From NCBI RefSeq assembly GCF_029854195.1, contig NZ_CP122960.1, positions 1,494,001 through 1,558,000 on the forward strand: DNA of 64,000 nt, given 5' to 3'. Position 1 is the first letter of the stretch. Each line of letters opens with the position of its first letter. This DNA is from Amylibacter sp. IMCC11727 (GTDB taxonomy: Bacteria; Pseudomonadota; Alphaproteobacteria; Rhodobacterales; Rhodobacteraceae). This document shows positions 34,178 through 42,695 of this stretch, piece by piece. Position numbers and translations under genes: made by a program. The notes under the pieces were generated by a model that had not been told where the DNA came from, made no database searches, and saw nothing but the letters and a program-made list of their open reading frames with translations.

Positions 34178-34239
34178 CGACGCCCGCGGCGGCACCACAG
34201 CAGAACAACAGTTAACACAGACAAGAATTGAGCGACCCG

Positions 34240-35436
34240 ATGACAGATTTCAACAAAACCCGCGCCATGTTCGATCTGCCAGAAGGGCTGATCTACTTGA
34301 ATGGCAACTCGCTTGGCCCCATGCCCAAAGCGGCCCCTGATGCGATGAATTCCTTTTTGATGGATGAATGGCGCACGGAGCTGATCCGCGGCTGGAACAC
34401 CAAAGATTGGTTCATGCAAACCAACACCTTGGGGGATCGGGTCGGCAAATTGATCGGCGCACCTGCTGGCACAACGGTGGTCAGCGACACACTTTCAATT
34501 AAAGTGTTTCAAGCGGTGTCTTCGGCCCTGTCGATGGTGCCAGACCGCAAGGTGATCCTGTCTGATAACGGCAACTTCCCCACAGACCTCTACATGGTCC
34601 AAGGGCTGATGAAGCTTAAAGACAAGGGCTATTCCCTGCAAATTCCAGAACCAGAACAGGTGATGGACGCGATCAACGATCAGGTCGCCGTGGTCATGCT
34701 GACCGAAGTGGATTACCGCACAGGCCGCAAACACGACATGAAAGCCATCATCGACAAAGCGCATTCCGTCGGCGCGGTGGTTGTTTGGGACCTAGCCCAT
34801 TCCATCGGTGCTGTTCCTGTAGACGTTGGCGGCACGAACGTCGATTTCGCGGTTGGCTGTACTTATAAATACCTCAATGCAGGTCCAGGGGCACCCGCCT
34901 TTATCTATGTGGCAGAACGTCTGCTGGCTGATGTGGAACCTGCCTTGTCTGGTTGGTACGGCCACGAAGCACCTTTTGCTTTTGACACAGAGTTCCGCCC
35001 CATGCCGAACAAGATCGACCGTATGCGCATCGGCACACCATCCATTGCGGCGTTTTCATTGTTGGCAGCTGCGCTCGACGTTTGGGATCATGTGGACATG
35101 AATGACATGCGCGCAAAATCCATCGAACTCTCCGAACTGATGATCGCCGAGGTTGAAAAACGCTGCAAAGGCGTAACCTTCGCAGGCCCACGCAATGCAG
35201 AACAACGTGGCGCGCACGTGGCTTTCCGCTTTGAACACAGCTATCCGCTGATGCAGGCCATGATCGCCAATGGTGTGATCGGCGATTACCGCGAACCAGA
35301 CGTCATGCGCTTTGGCATCACGCCGCTGTTCATCGGCCGCGATGATATCCTCAAGGCCGTGGATACAATGGAAAAAATCTTGAACGGAGGCATCTGGAAA
35401 CAGGATAAGTTCCAGCACCGGTCCCGCGTCACCTAA
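34240..35436 (+). CDS. kynU: Kynureninase
   Basis: A PLP enzyme of about 398 residues (402 if TTG 34228 is the start; neither has a strong Shine-Dalgarno). Family marks are IYLNGNSLGPMPK near the start, VVVWDLAHSIGAVPVDV (the Asp of the PLP site), and the Schiff-base Lys in TYKYLNAGPG. Length and motifs match KynU. It cleaves kynurenine or 3-hydroxykynurenine to (3-hydroxy)anthranilate and alanine, feeding the dioxygenase encoded just upstream. Kynurenine 3-monooxygenase and tryptophan 2,3-dioxygenase genes are not in the window, so the source of kynurenine is unresolved. Confidence 0.9.
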   Translation: MTDFNKTRAMFDLPEGLIYLNGNSLGPMPKAAPDAMNSFLMDEWRTELIRGWNTKDWFMQTNTLGDRVGKLIGAPAGTTVVSDTLSIKVFQAVSSALSMVPDRKVILSDNGNFPTDLYMVQGLMKLKDKGYSLQIPEPEQVMDAINDQVAVVMLTEVDYRTGRKHDMKAIIDKAHSVGAVVVWDLAHSIGAVPVDVGGTNVDFAVGCTYKYLNAGPGAPAFIYVAERLLADVEPALSGWYGHEAPFAFDTEFRPMPNKIDRMRIGTPSIAAFSLLAAALDVWDHVDMNDMRAKSIELSELMIAEVEKRCKGVTFAGPRNAEQRGAHVAFRFEHSYPLMQAMIANGVIGDYREPDVMRFGITPLFIGRDDILKAVDTMEKILNGGIWKQDKFQHRSRVT

Positions 35437-35471
35437 ACCAACGCCAGCAGCCCAAACAGAAAGACCACAGC

Positions 35472-37091
35472 GTGACCAAGCAAAAGCCAAACATCTTGTT
35501 CATCATGTGCGATCAACTTCGGTTTGATTATCTGGGGTGCTATGGGCACCCCACGCTGCGCACGCCGAACATCGACGCTTTGGCAGGGCAGGGCGTTCGC
35601 TTCACCAACGCCTATGTGCAATCTCCCGTCTGTGGCCCCAGCCGGATGAGCGCCTACACAGGCCGCTATTCCCGCAGTCACGGCTCCACTTGGAATTCCT
35701 TTCCCTTGCGTCTTGGGGAAATGGGCATCGGCGATCATCTGCGCCCCTTGGGTATTCGAACCGCGCTTTGTGGCAAAAGCCACGTAGTGGCAGATACCGC
35801 TGGCATGGCCCGCGCGGGCATTGATCCTAATTCTGAAACGGGCAAACTGGTGGCTCAGGGTGGCTTTGAATTGTGGGATCGGCTCGACGGGGTTCACCCC
35901 GCCAAGGGGCGCGCACCGTCCCATTACAATGATTACCTGCGCAACAAAGGCATGAATGGCGACAGCCCATGGGAAAGCTGGGCAAATGCCCCCGAAGGCG
36001 ACGATGGCGAGGCTTTGTCCGCATGGCACATGACCCATGCAAACCGCCCCGCCAAATGCCCCGAAGAAGACAGCGAAACTGCTTATACCACCGACCGCGC
36101 CATCGAATTTATTGATGATGCGGGGGATGATCCGTGGTGCCTGCACCTCAGCTACATCAAACCTCATTGGCCCTATGTGGCCTCCGCGCCGTATCACGAT
36201 ATGTACAGCGCAGATGACATTCTGCCTGTCAAGCGATCCGAACAGGAACGCACGGATGCCCACCCATTCATGGCGGCCATCCAAAACTCCCGCGTTTGCA
36301 CCGTGTTCAACAAATCCGAAGTGCGCGAGCGGGTTATCCCCGTTTACATGGGCTTAATCTCCCAAATCGACGATCATATCGGCCGCCTGCGCGATCACTT
36401 GCAGGCCATTGGGCAGGACAAAAACACTCTTATCGTGTTCACATCGGATCATGGGGACTATTTGGGCGATCATTGGCTCGGCGAAAAGGACCTCTACCAC
36501 GACTGTTCCGTCAAAGTCCCACTGATTGTCATGGACCCGTCAGACCAAAGCGATGCAACACGCGGCACAGTCAATGACACGCTGGTCGAAGCCATCGACC
36601 TGCTGCCAACTTTTATCGAATATTGCGGTGGCGAGGTTCCAAACCACATCGTCGAAGGCCACTCCCTCATGCCAATTTTGCAAGGCGAGGACCACCCCTT
36701 ACGCGATTACATCATATCCGAATACGATTTTTCCACCCGCATGGCTCGGCTTGATCTTGATCTGCCTGTATCCGATTGCCGCACACAAATGGTGTATGAT
36801 GGCCGATACAAGCTGATCCATATCGAAGGCATGCGTCCCATACTCTATGATCTGAAATCCGACCCCGACGAATTCAACGATATCGGCGCGGATCCCGCAT
36901 CAGAACCCATCATCGCTCGCCTCAAAGCTCACCTTTTGGACTGGGCTTTAAAGCACCACACACGCGTAACCATGTCAGATACGGCTATCAAAGCAGAGTT
37001 CGGCTCAGAAGCCCGCGCAGGTATCTATATCGGCGTCTGGGACGACGCGGACGAGGCTGAAATCCACCAAGTTGGCCACCTGAATTACTAA
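35472..37091 (+). CDS. Sulfatase / phosphonate monoester hydrolase-like, canonical CGPSR
   Basis: A 539-residue hydrolase with a GTG start. The formylglycine motif is Cys54-Gly-Pro-Ser-Arg58. Metal-site segments are MCDQLRFD (about 12-19) and FTSDHGDYLGDHWLGEKD (near 324-341). It is clearly a paralogue of the hydrolase at 20.2 kb (shared segments such as TPNIDALA and YIKPHWPY) but keeps the consensus Pro. It has no signal peptide. It lies 35 bases after kynureninase on the same strand, so it is probably co-transcribed, which suggests that a sulfated or phosphonylated aromatic or amino compound enters this route. The substrate is unknown. Confidence 0.85.
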   Translation: MTKQKPNILFIMCDQLRFDYLGCYGHPTLRTPNIDALAGQGVRFTNAYVQSPVCGPSRMSAYTGRYSRSHGSTWNSFPLRLGEMGIGDHLRPLGIRTALCGKSHVVADTAGMARAGIDPNSETGKLVAQGGFELWDRLDGVHPAKGRAPSHYNDYLRNKGMNGDSPWESWANAPEGDDGEALSAWHMTHANRPAKCPEEDSETAYTTDRAIEFIDDAGDDPWCLHLSYIKPHWPYVASAPYHDMYSADDILPVKRSEQERTDAHPFMAAIQNSRVCTVFNKSEVRERVIPVYMGLISQIDDHIGRLRDHLQAIGQDKNTLIVFTSDHGDYLGDHWLGEKDLYHDCSVKVPLIVMDPSDQSDATRGTVNDTLVEAIDLLPTFIEYCGGEVPNHIVEGHSLMPILQGEDHPLRDYIISEYDFSTRMARLDLDLPVSDCRTQMVYDGRYKLIHIEGMRPILYDLKSDPDEFNDIGADPASEPIIARLKAHLLDWALKHHTRVTMSDTAIKAEFGSEARAGIYIGVWDDADEAEIHQVGHLNY

Positions 37092-37211
37092 CAAAAAAGA
37101 CACCCAAACCACAGATATCCAAGTTTGCGATAGCTGTATTTGCCCATTCTGGTTGAACGCACTGTACGGCGAATGCCACATTCAGCCAACCACAAAACTG
37201 CGAGGACTCAC

Positions 37212-38648
37212 ATGCACGCTTATCCTGATCTACACCTGTATATTGATGGCAAATGGCGCAAAACAGCGGAAGATATGCCCGTTGTGAACCCCGCCACAGA
37301 ACAAGAAATCGGGCGTTTGCCCGTTGCTGGATTGTCCGACCTGCAAGATGCGGTTGCAGCGGCGGAAAAGGGATTTGAAATCTGGCGCAACACAGCCCCT
37401 CGGGATCGTGCAGATGTGTTGATGCGTGCAGCGGCATTGTTACGGGAACGCCAAGAAGAAATCGCACAATCCATAACCGCAGAACACGGCAAACCGCTCA
37501 CTCAAGCCCGCCTAGAAGTCATTCGCGGATGCGAGTTCTTTGAATGGGACGCAGGCGAAGCCACGCGTCTTTATGGGCGTGTTATCCCATCTGCAACGGG
37601 CACAAAATACACAGTTCATCATCGTCCCCTTGGCGTTGTTGCTGGATTGTCCCCGTGGAATTTCCCCATGAGCCAACCCGCCCGTAAAATCGCAGGGGCC
37701 ATTGCCTCAGGCTGCTCTATTATTCTCAAAGCCGCCGAAGAAACACCTGCAGGGGCCATGCACATTGTCAAAGCCTTCCACGATGCTGGTCTGCCCGATG
37801 GTGTGTTGAATCTCGTGTTCGGCAAACCCGCCATGATCTCGGATTATCTGATCCGCCAAGAATCCGTGCGTCTTGTGGCCTTTACAGGCTCCACCGCCAT
37901 TGGCCGACAACTTACAACGCTGGCTTCTGAACATATGACACCCGTTCTGATGGAACTCGGCGGGCACGCACCCGTTATTGTCTGCGAAGACACCGATGTC
38001 CAAAAGGCCGCGATCAGTGGTGCAGTACGCAAAATGCGCAACGCAGGGCAGGTGTGTACCTCACCAACACGGTTCTTTGTGCATGAAAACATCTTTGATG
38101 AATACGTCAAAACCTTCGTCGAACGGGCCGCCGCCACCGTGGTTGGGGATGGCACAACAGAGGGTACTGAAATGGGCCCGCTCGCCAATGATCGCCGCGT
38201 CCCAATGCTCACCGAATTGGTTGAGGACGCCCGCAGCAAAGGCGCCACTGTTGCAACGGGTGGGGCAGGGATGGACGGTGCGGGCTACTTCTTCCAGCCC
38301 ACAGTGCTGACAAATGTTCCAGACAACGCCCGCGTGATGCAGGAAGAACCCTTTGGCCCACTCGCTGTGATAAACCCCGTGTCCTCACTGGAAGAAGCCA
38401 TCGAAAAAGCCAACTCCGTGCCGTTCGGCCTCGCGGCCTACGGGTTCACCAATCGCGCCGATTACATTGATCAAATGTCTGAAGGTATCGAAGCGGGTAA
38501 CGTGTCCTTCAACACACTCGAAGCCTCTTTGCCTGAAACACCTTTTGGCGGGGTAAAGTCCAGTGGCTATGGCCGCGAAGGCGGAACCGAAGGGCTGCAC
38601 AACTATACCTACGTGAAGAATATCTCTCACAGCATGGACATCGTGTAA
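37212..38648 (+). CDS. NAD(P)-dependent aldehyde dehydrogenase (SSADH/AMSDH-like)
   Basis: A 478-residue aldehyde dehydrogenase from ATG 37212 (GAGGA upstream). It has the cofactor/Asn region LSPWNFPMS (about 144-152), the catalytic Glu motif MELGGHAPVIV (about 247-257) and the catalytic Cys in NAGQVCTSPTRF (about 278-289). Plausible substrates are succinate semialdehyde, 2-oxoglutarate semialdehyde or 2-aminomuconate semialdehyde. Context gives two options: the kynurenine-type genes upstream (aminomuconate semialdehyde) or the HcnABC-like amino-acid dehydrogenase immediately downstream (2-oxoglutarate semialdehyde, as in hydroxyproline catabolism). I favour the latter slightly because of proximity. 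Confidence 0.82.
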   Translation: MHAYPDLHLYIDGKWRKTAEDMPVVNPATEQEIGRLPVAGLSDLQDAVAAAEKGFEIWRNTAPRDRADVLMRAAALLRERQEEIAQSITAEHGKPLTQARLEVIRGCEFFEWDAGEATRLYGRVIPSATGTKYTVHHRPLGVVAGLSPWNFPMSQPARKIAGAIASGCSIILKAAEETPAGAMHIVKAFHDAGLPDGVLNLVFGKPAMISDYLIRQESVRLVAFTGSTAIGRQLTTLASEHMTPVLMELGGHAPVIVCEDTDVQKAAISGAVRKMRNAGQVCTSPTRFFVHENIFDEYVKTFVERAAATVVGDGTTEGTEMGPLANDRRVPMLTELVEDARSKGATVATGGAGMDGAGYFFQPTVLTNVPDNARVMQEEPFGPLAVINPVSSLEEAIEKANSVPFGLAAYGFTNRADYIDQMSEGIEAGNVSFNTLEASLPETPFGGVKSSGYGREGGTEGLHNYTYVKNISHSMDIV

Positions 38649-38689
38649 GGGCCAAAGCGTCACAGAATTGCGGCTGTTCTTAGGGCGCA

Positions 38690-38712
38690 GAGTTTGCGAA
38701 ACTCTTCGCAAA
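38690..38712 (+). promoter_or_regulatory. Two mutually exclusive hairpins before amine dehydrogenase RBS
   Basis: GAGTTT-gcg-AAACTC (38690-38704) and TTTGCGAA-actc-TTCGCAAA (38693-38712) share bases and cannot form together. The second ends inside the AAAGGA ribosome-binding site (38710-38715) of the FAD oxidoreductase gene and could partly hide it. This would allow translational control or simple dampening. There is no direct proof. Confidence 0.4.
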
Positions 38713-38726
38713 GGAATCGCATCATT

Positions 38727-39833
38727 ATGGGTCAGCCCGAAATCACAATCATCGGCGGTGGGGTCGTAGGCCTGTCCGTTGCACTGGGCTTGCTCCAAGC
38801 GGGCCATCGTGTGCGCGTTCTTGATGGTGCCGACAGCGATGCGCGCGCCTCCCAAGGCAATTTCGGTCTGGTCTGGGGACAGGGCAAAGGTTGGGATTTT
38901 GCCCCATACGCAAATTGGACAGTCGACGCATTGGCCGCTTGGCCCGCCTTTTCCAAAACTCTGAAAGAGCTTTCAGGTCTGGATGTGGCGCTTGATCAAT
39001 CCGGCGGGTTCGAATTTTTCACCGATCAGCGTGAAATGGACGAATTCTCTGCGATGCTGAACACACAACAGGCCCATGTGGGCGAACGTTTCAGCCACGA
39101 AGTCTTGGATGGTGATGATCTGCGCAGCCAAATGTCTGGAATTGGTCCAAATGTGGTTGGGGCCACGTTTTCCCGTATGGATGGTCATGTGAACCCACTG
39201 CGGTTCTTGCGCGCCTTGCGCGTGGCAGTCACCAAACTTGGCGGGCAGATCACCTCTGATGCGCATGTGGCCAAGATTGCGGCGCACCAGCAAGGTGGGT
39301 TTGATCTTACTTTGACGAACGATGATAAGTTGGGCGCGGACAAAGTATTGCTTTGTGCGGGGTTAGGAGCAATGACCCTTGCCAGCGATCTGGGCTTTCG
39401 CACAAAAATCCGCCCACAACGGGGTGAATTGCTAATCACAGAAAAACTCGGTGAACGCTTGCCTTTTATTTCCAGCACCGTTCGGCAAGTGGACGAAGGC
39501 GGAGTCCAAATCGGCGGAACCAAAGCGGACGCGGGCATGGATGACAGTGAAACACTGGATGTTATGGCAGGTTTGGCCCGCCATGCGGTTGATGTGTTTC
39601 CCGCCTTGGCATCTGTTCGTGTGATCCGCGCGTGGGGCGCGCTGCGTGTGATGTCACCCGATGGATACCCCGTTTATGCCCAATCGACACAGCACCCTGG
39701 TGCCTATCTTATCACCTGTCACAGCGGCGTAACGCTTGCGTCCATGCACGCATCACGCTTGGTCGATTGGATCGACGAAACATCCTCTGCCCCCAATCTG
39801 GAGCCATTCGATGAACATCGCTTCGCGCTTTAA
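38727..39833 (+). CDS. FAD oxidoreductase, DAO family (HcnC/OoxB-like subunit)
   Basis: A 368-residue D-amino-acid-oxidase-like flavoprotein from ATG 38727. The FAD motif is ITIIGGGVVGLSVALGLLQAG (about residues 5-25), with the C-terminal ITCHSGVTLASMHASRLV. It is the catalytic subunit of a three-part dehydrogenase with the 2Fe-2S protein and the FAD/NAD subunit that follow, the pattern known from HcnABC (glycine to HCN), octopine/nopaline oxidases and D-hydroxyproline dehydrogenase. It likely oxidises an imino or amino acid at the membrane. It overlaps the 2Fe-2S gene by 23 bases. Confidence 0.85.
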   Translation: MGQPEITIIGGGVVGLSVALGLLQAGHRVRVLDGADSDARASQGNFGLVWGQGKGWDFAPYANWTVDALAAWPAFSKTLKELSGLDVALDQSGGFEFFTDQREMDEFSAMLNTQQAHVGERFSHEVLDGDDLRSQMSGIGPNVVGATFSRMDGHVNPLRFLRALRVAVTKLGGQITSDAHVAKIAAHQQGGFDLTLTNDDKLGADKVLLCAGLGAMTLASDLGFRTKIRPQRGELLITEKLGERLPFISSTVRQVDEGGVQIGGTKADAGMDDSETLDVMAGLARHAVDVFPALASVRVIRAWGALRVMSPDGYPVYAQSTQHPGAYLITCHSGVTLASMHASRLVDWIDETSSAPNLEPFDEHRFAL

Positions 39834-40128
39834 TGTTCTGCCCGACGATAGGCAAACTGTGCAATTCACCCTTGATGGCGAAATCGTCACGGCAAAACAG
39901 GGCATATCACTGGCCGCCGCTTTGCTGGCGCAATCGGGAACGGCCAGCCGCCAAACGGTCAACGGGGCAGGGCGCACGGCGTTCTGCATGATGGGCGTAT
40001 GTTTTGATTGCATGGTGAACGTTGATGGCGTGCCTAACACGCAGGCCTGCATGGTCACCGTGCGCGACGGAATGCGTGTGACCCGCCAGATTGGGTTGCG
40101 CCCCCTAGAAGGGTCCAACGATGTCTGA
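39811..40128 (+). CDS. Small (2Fe-2S)-binding subunit (HcnA-like)
   Basis: A 105-residue protein with the HcnA-type cluster ligands: FCMMGVCFDCMV (Cys-x4-Cys-x2-Cys) and a later Cys in NTQACMVTV. It transfers electrons between the two flavoprotein subunits. Its gene is nested between them with 23-base and 8-base overlaps, indicating stoichiometric translation. Confidence 0.88.
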   Translation: MNIASRFNVLPDDRQTVQFTLDGEIVTAKQGISLAAALLAQSGTASRQTVNGAGRTAFCMMGVCFDCMVNVDGVPNTQACMVTVRDGMRVTRQIGLRPLEGSNDV

Positions 40129-41512
40129 ATGTGATCTTGTTATCATTGGCGCTGGACCCGCTGGTATGGCCGCCGCACAAACTGCCGCCCAAGGGGGGCT
40201 GTCGGTGGTCGTTCTTGATGAACAACCGCGTGCTGGGGGGCAAATCTATCGTAATGTCGGTGAAAATCGATCGAAGCACGCTTGGCTTGGCAAAGACTAT
40301 TCTGCGGGCGCGCATATGGTGGATGGATTGGATCATCCCAAGATCACAACCCATTTTGGGGCAACTGTTTGGCGACTGGAACAGGGGCATCGTGTGGTTT
40401 GGTCCCAAAACGGGATCAGTCATATCACATCTACTCCGCACGTTTTTTTGGCAGGGGGCGCACAAGAACGCCCCCTGCCATTTCCGGGCTGGACCTTGCC
40501 AGGCGTGATGCCCGCAGGGGCGGCGCAAATCCTGATGAAAACCGCAGGTATGTTGCCAAAAGATGCGGTTCTGGCGGGCTCCGGCCCGCTGTTGTATCTG
40601 ATCGCGGCCCAGATGATCGACGCAGGAACCCCGCCCAAAGCCTTGGTTGAAACGCAAACCCCGCGCATGATGCTCAACGCCATCCCACATCTGCCACGCG
40701 CAGTGTTTGGCCTTTCCATCATGATCAAAGGGCTCGGATTGATCCGCAAAATTCAACGCGCAGGCGTGCCACGATACAAATCCGCGTCAGGGTTCAACGC
40801 AGCGGCCAATACCGATGGATCAATCGCGTTCTCATTCACACACAAAGGCCGCAACAAAACCCTAAACACCGACCTCGTTTTGACACACCAAGGGGTCATT
40901 CCGTCTACCCATATAAGTCGATCCACAGGCGTAACGCACCGTTGGAATGCGGCTCAAGTTGCGTTTGAACCAACCACGGATATCTGGGGGGAAACCAACG
41001 TGTCTGGCCTACATGTTGCAGGGGATGGCGCAGGTATCGGCGGCGCGCAGGCGGCCGCTGCCGCAGGACAGCTTGCGGCTTTGAACATTCTGCACAAACA
41101 CGGTCGACTCAGCGCCGATGCCCGTACGCAAAAAGCCACATCTGCGCGCGCTACGTTGTTTCGTGCGCGCGCGATCCGCCCCTTTTTGGATGCGGCCTAC
41201 GCCCCCCCAGCCGAGGTCCTTTCTCCGCCAGATGAAACCATCGTCTGCCGTTGCGAAGAAAAAACTGCAGGTGAAATCCGCCAAGGTATTGATGAAGGCG
41301 TGACGGGCCACCGCCAAATCAAAACGTCATTGCGCACGGGGATGGGCCCCTGCCAAGGACGCATGTGCGATGCCACCGTCCGCGGTATCTTAATCGCCAG
41401 CGCAGGTCCGAACGCCGATCCTATCGCCCCACCCAGAGCTCGCACGCCAATTAAACCCGTCACCCTTGGTGAACTCGCCGCAATGGCTGCAGGGCCAGAT
41501 CAATCCAGCTAA
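40121..41512 (+). CDS. FAD/NAD(P) oxidoreductase with BFD-like [2Fe-2S] domain (HcnB/OoxA-like subunit)
   Basis: A 463-residue protein. The N-terminal dinucleotide motif is LVIIGAGPAGMAAAQTAAQGG, followed by a second nucleotide domain. Near the C-terminus lies a bacterioferredoxin-associated-ferredoxin-like domain with VCRCEEKTAGEI and GMGPCQGRMC (Cys-x-Cys ... Cys-x4-Cys). This layout matches the HcnB/OoxA/LhpF-type subunit. It completes the three-subunit amino-acid dehydrogenase begun at 38.7 kb. Physiological substrates of this family include glycine, opines, D-hydroxyproline and sarcosine-like compounds. Confidence 0.87.
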   Translation: MSECDLVIIGAGPAGMAAAQTAAQGGLSVVVLDEQPRAGGQIYRNVGENRSKHAWLGKDYSAGAHMVDGLDHPKITTHFGATVWRLEQGHRVVWSQNGISHITSTPHVFLAGGAQERPLPFPGWTLPGVMPAGAAQILMKTAGMLPKDAVLAGSGPLLYLIAAQMIDAGTPPKALVETQTPRMMLNAIPHLPRAVFGLSIMIKGLGLIRKIQRAGVPRYKSASGFNAAANTDGSIAFSFTHKGRNKTLNTDLVLTHQGVIPSTHISRSTGVTHRWNAAQVAFEPTTDIWGETNVSGLHVAGDGAGIGGAQAAAAAGQLAALNILHKHGRLSADARTQKATSARATLFRARAIRPFLDAAYAPPAEVLSPPDETIVCRCEEKTAGEIRQGIDEGVTGHRQIKTSLRTGMGPCQGRMCDATVRGILIASAGPNADPIAPPRARTPIKPVTLGELAAMAAGPDQSS

Positions 41513-41537
41513 ACCGCGCCCTTTTCCTCGGTTTCGA

Positions 41538-42569
41538 TCAATCCGTCTGATGTGGCTTAAAGAGTCGTGAAAAAATCGGTGCACCAAGGATCACCACAAA
41601 AATCCGCAGCAGGTGATGGGCCACAACAAAGGTCATATCCGCCCCAACGATCAGTGCCAAAACCACCAACTCCGCTTGCCCACCGGGTGCTAAGGCCAAA
41701 ACGCTCTCCATCGGTGGTGCGAGGTCAAAATAATGGACAAATTCCACAAAAATCAGCGTCAGAATGATTAAGATGACGCAAAACCCAAGGCCTGCCAGCA
41801 CATCTTTGCGGATTTCCGCACCCGTAATGTTAACGTATTTAACACCAATGGTGATGGCGATGAAAAACTGTGCCATCCACACAGCTTCGGCCGGGGGACG
41901 GTGATCCAAAACACCGCTCAACGCGGCCATGGCCGTCAAAACCAGCGGACCCAGAATAGATGCCCCAAACATGCCGACCCGTTTTGCGACCTGCCACCCC
42001 ACCAGCCCACACACAATCATGATCCCAACCTGATCAATCGGGATAGACCCAGCCGCAGCCCCGGGTGGCTTGGATAAATCCGCCTGCCACACCACCCGCA
42101 GCAGAACAGGCAGGGCGATGATGATTACCAACACCCGCGTTGCATGGATCAATGACATGGCACGAACATTTCCACCCGCTTCTTCGCCAAACGTCAGCAT
42201 ATCCTGCAACCCACCTGGCATGGCGGCGTAATAACTCGTGGCCCAGTCATAGCCCCAAAGGCGCTGGAAATAGGGCACGCCAATCAATCCAATCAGAAAA
42301 ACCATCATCGGGACCAAAATAAGCGTCGACCACAGCCCGACTATGTCCTGCAAAAACGCAACCGTCACTGTTGCCCCAACTGCAACGCCCAGAATGGTGC
42401 GCATCGCCTCGTTTAAGGGCTTTACCGCACGCAGTTGAACACCAAGCAACGCCGCAATCAGACACGACACCATCGGCCCGAATAGCCAAGGCAAAGGCGC
42501 GTTAACGAATAGGAAAACCAACGCACCAACCAAACCAATAACAAAGGTTGCCAAGTGATATCGCGCCAT
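41538..42569 (-). CDS. AbrB-family membrane protein (PF05145-type)
   Basis: A 343-residue polytopic protein from ATG 42569 with about ten hydrophobic segments. The repeated motif LPWLFGPMVSCLIAAL near the start, then GASILGPLVLTAMAALSG in the second half, marks the AbrB/ammonia-monooxygenase-like family. Members are probable transporters, though some are annotated as regulators. It lies 126 bases after the amidohydrolase gene on the same strand, so it may move that enzyme's substrate or product. The longer frame to 42683 is not supported. Confidence 0.75.
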   Translation of the reverse strand: MARYHLATFVIGLVGALVFLFVNAPLPWLFGPMVSCLIAALLGVQLRAVKPLNEAMRTILGVAVGATVTVAFLQDIVGLWSTLILVPMMVFLIGLIGVPYFQRLWGYDWATSYYAAMPGGLQDMLTFGEEAGGNVRAMSLIHATRVLVIIIALPVLLRVVWQADLSKPPGAAAGSIPIDQVGIMIVCGLVGWQVAKRVGMFGASILGPLVLTAMAALSGVLDHRPPAEAVWMAQFFIAITIGVKYVNITGAEIRKDVLAGLGFCVILIILTLIFVEFVHYFDLAPPMESVLALAPGGQAELVVLALIVGADMTFVVAHHLLRIFVVILGAPIFSRLFKPHQTD

Positions 42570-42695
42570 CACAAATTTCCCGATTGATCCATCCCATCTT
42601 CGATAGGCGTGCTGGCAAAAGGAAACAAGGCGCACCCAAGCCAAATATGCAGCGCACAAACAGTCGGTCGTGTTCAGCGGCAACCGATGTGACCC

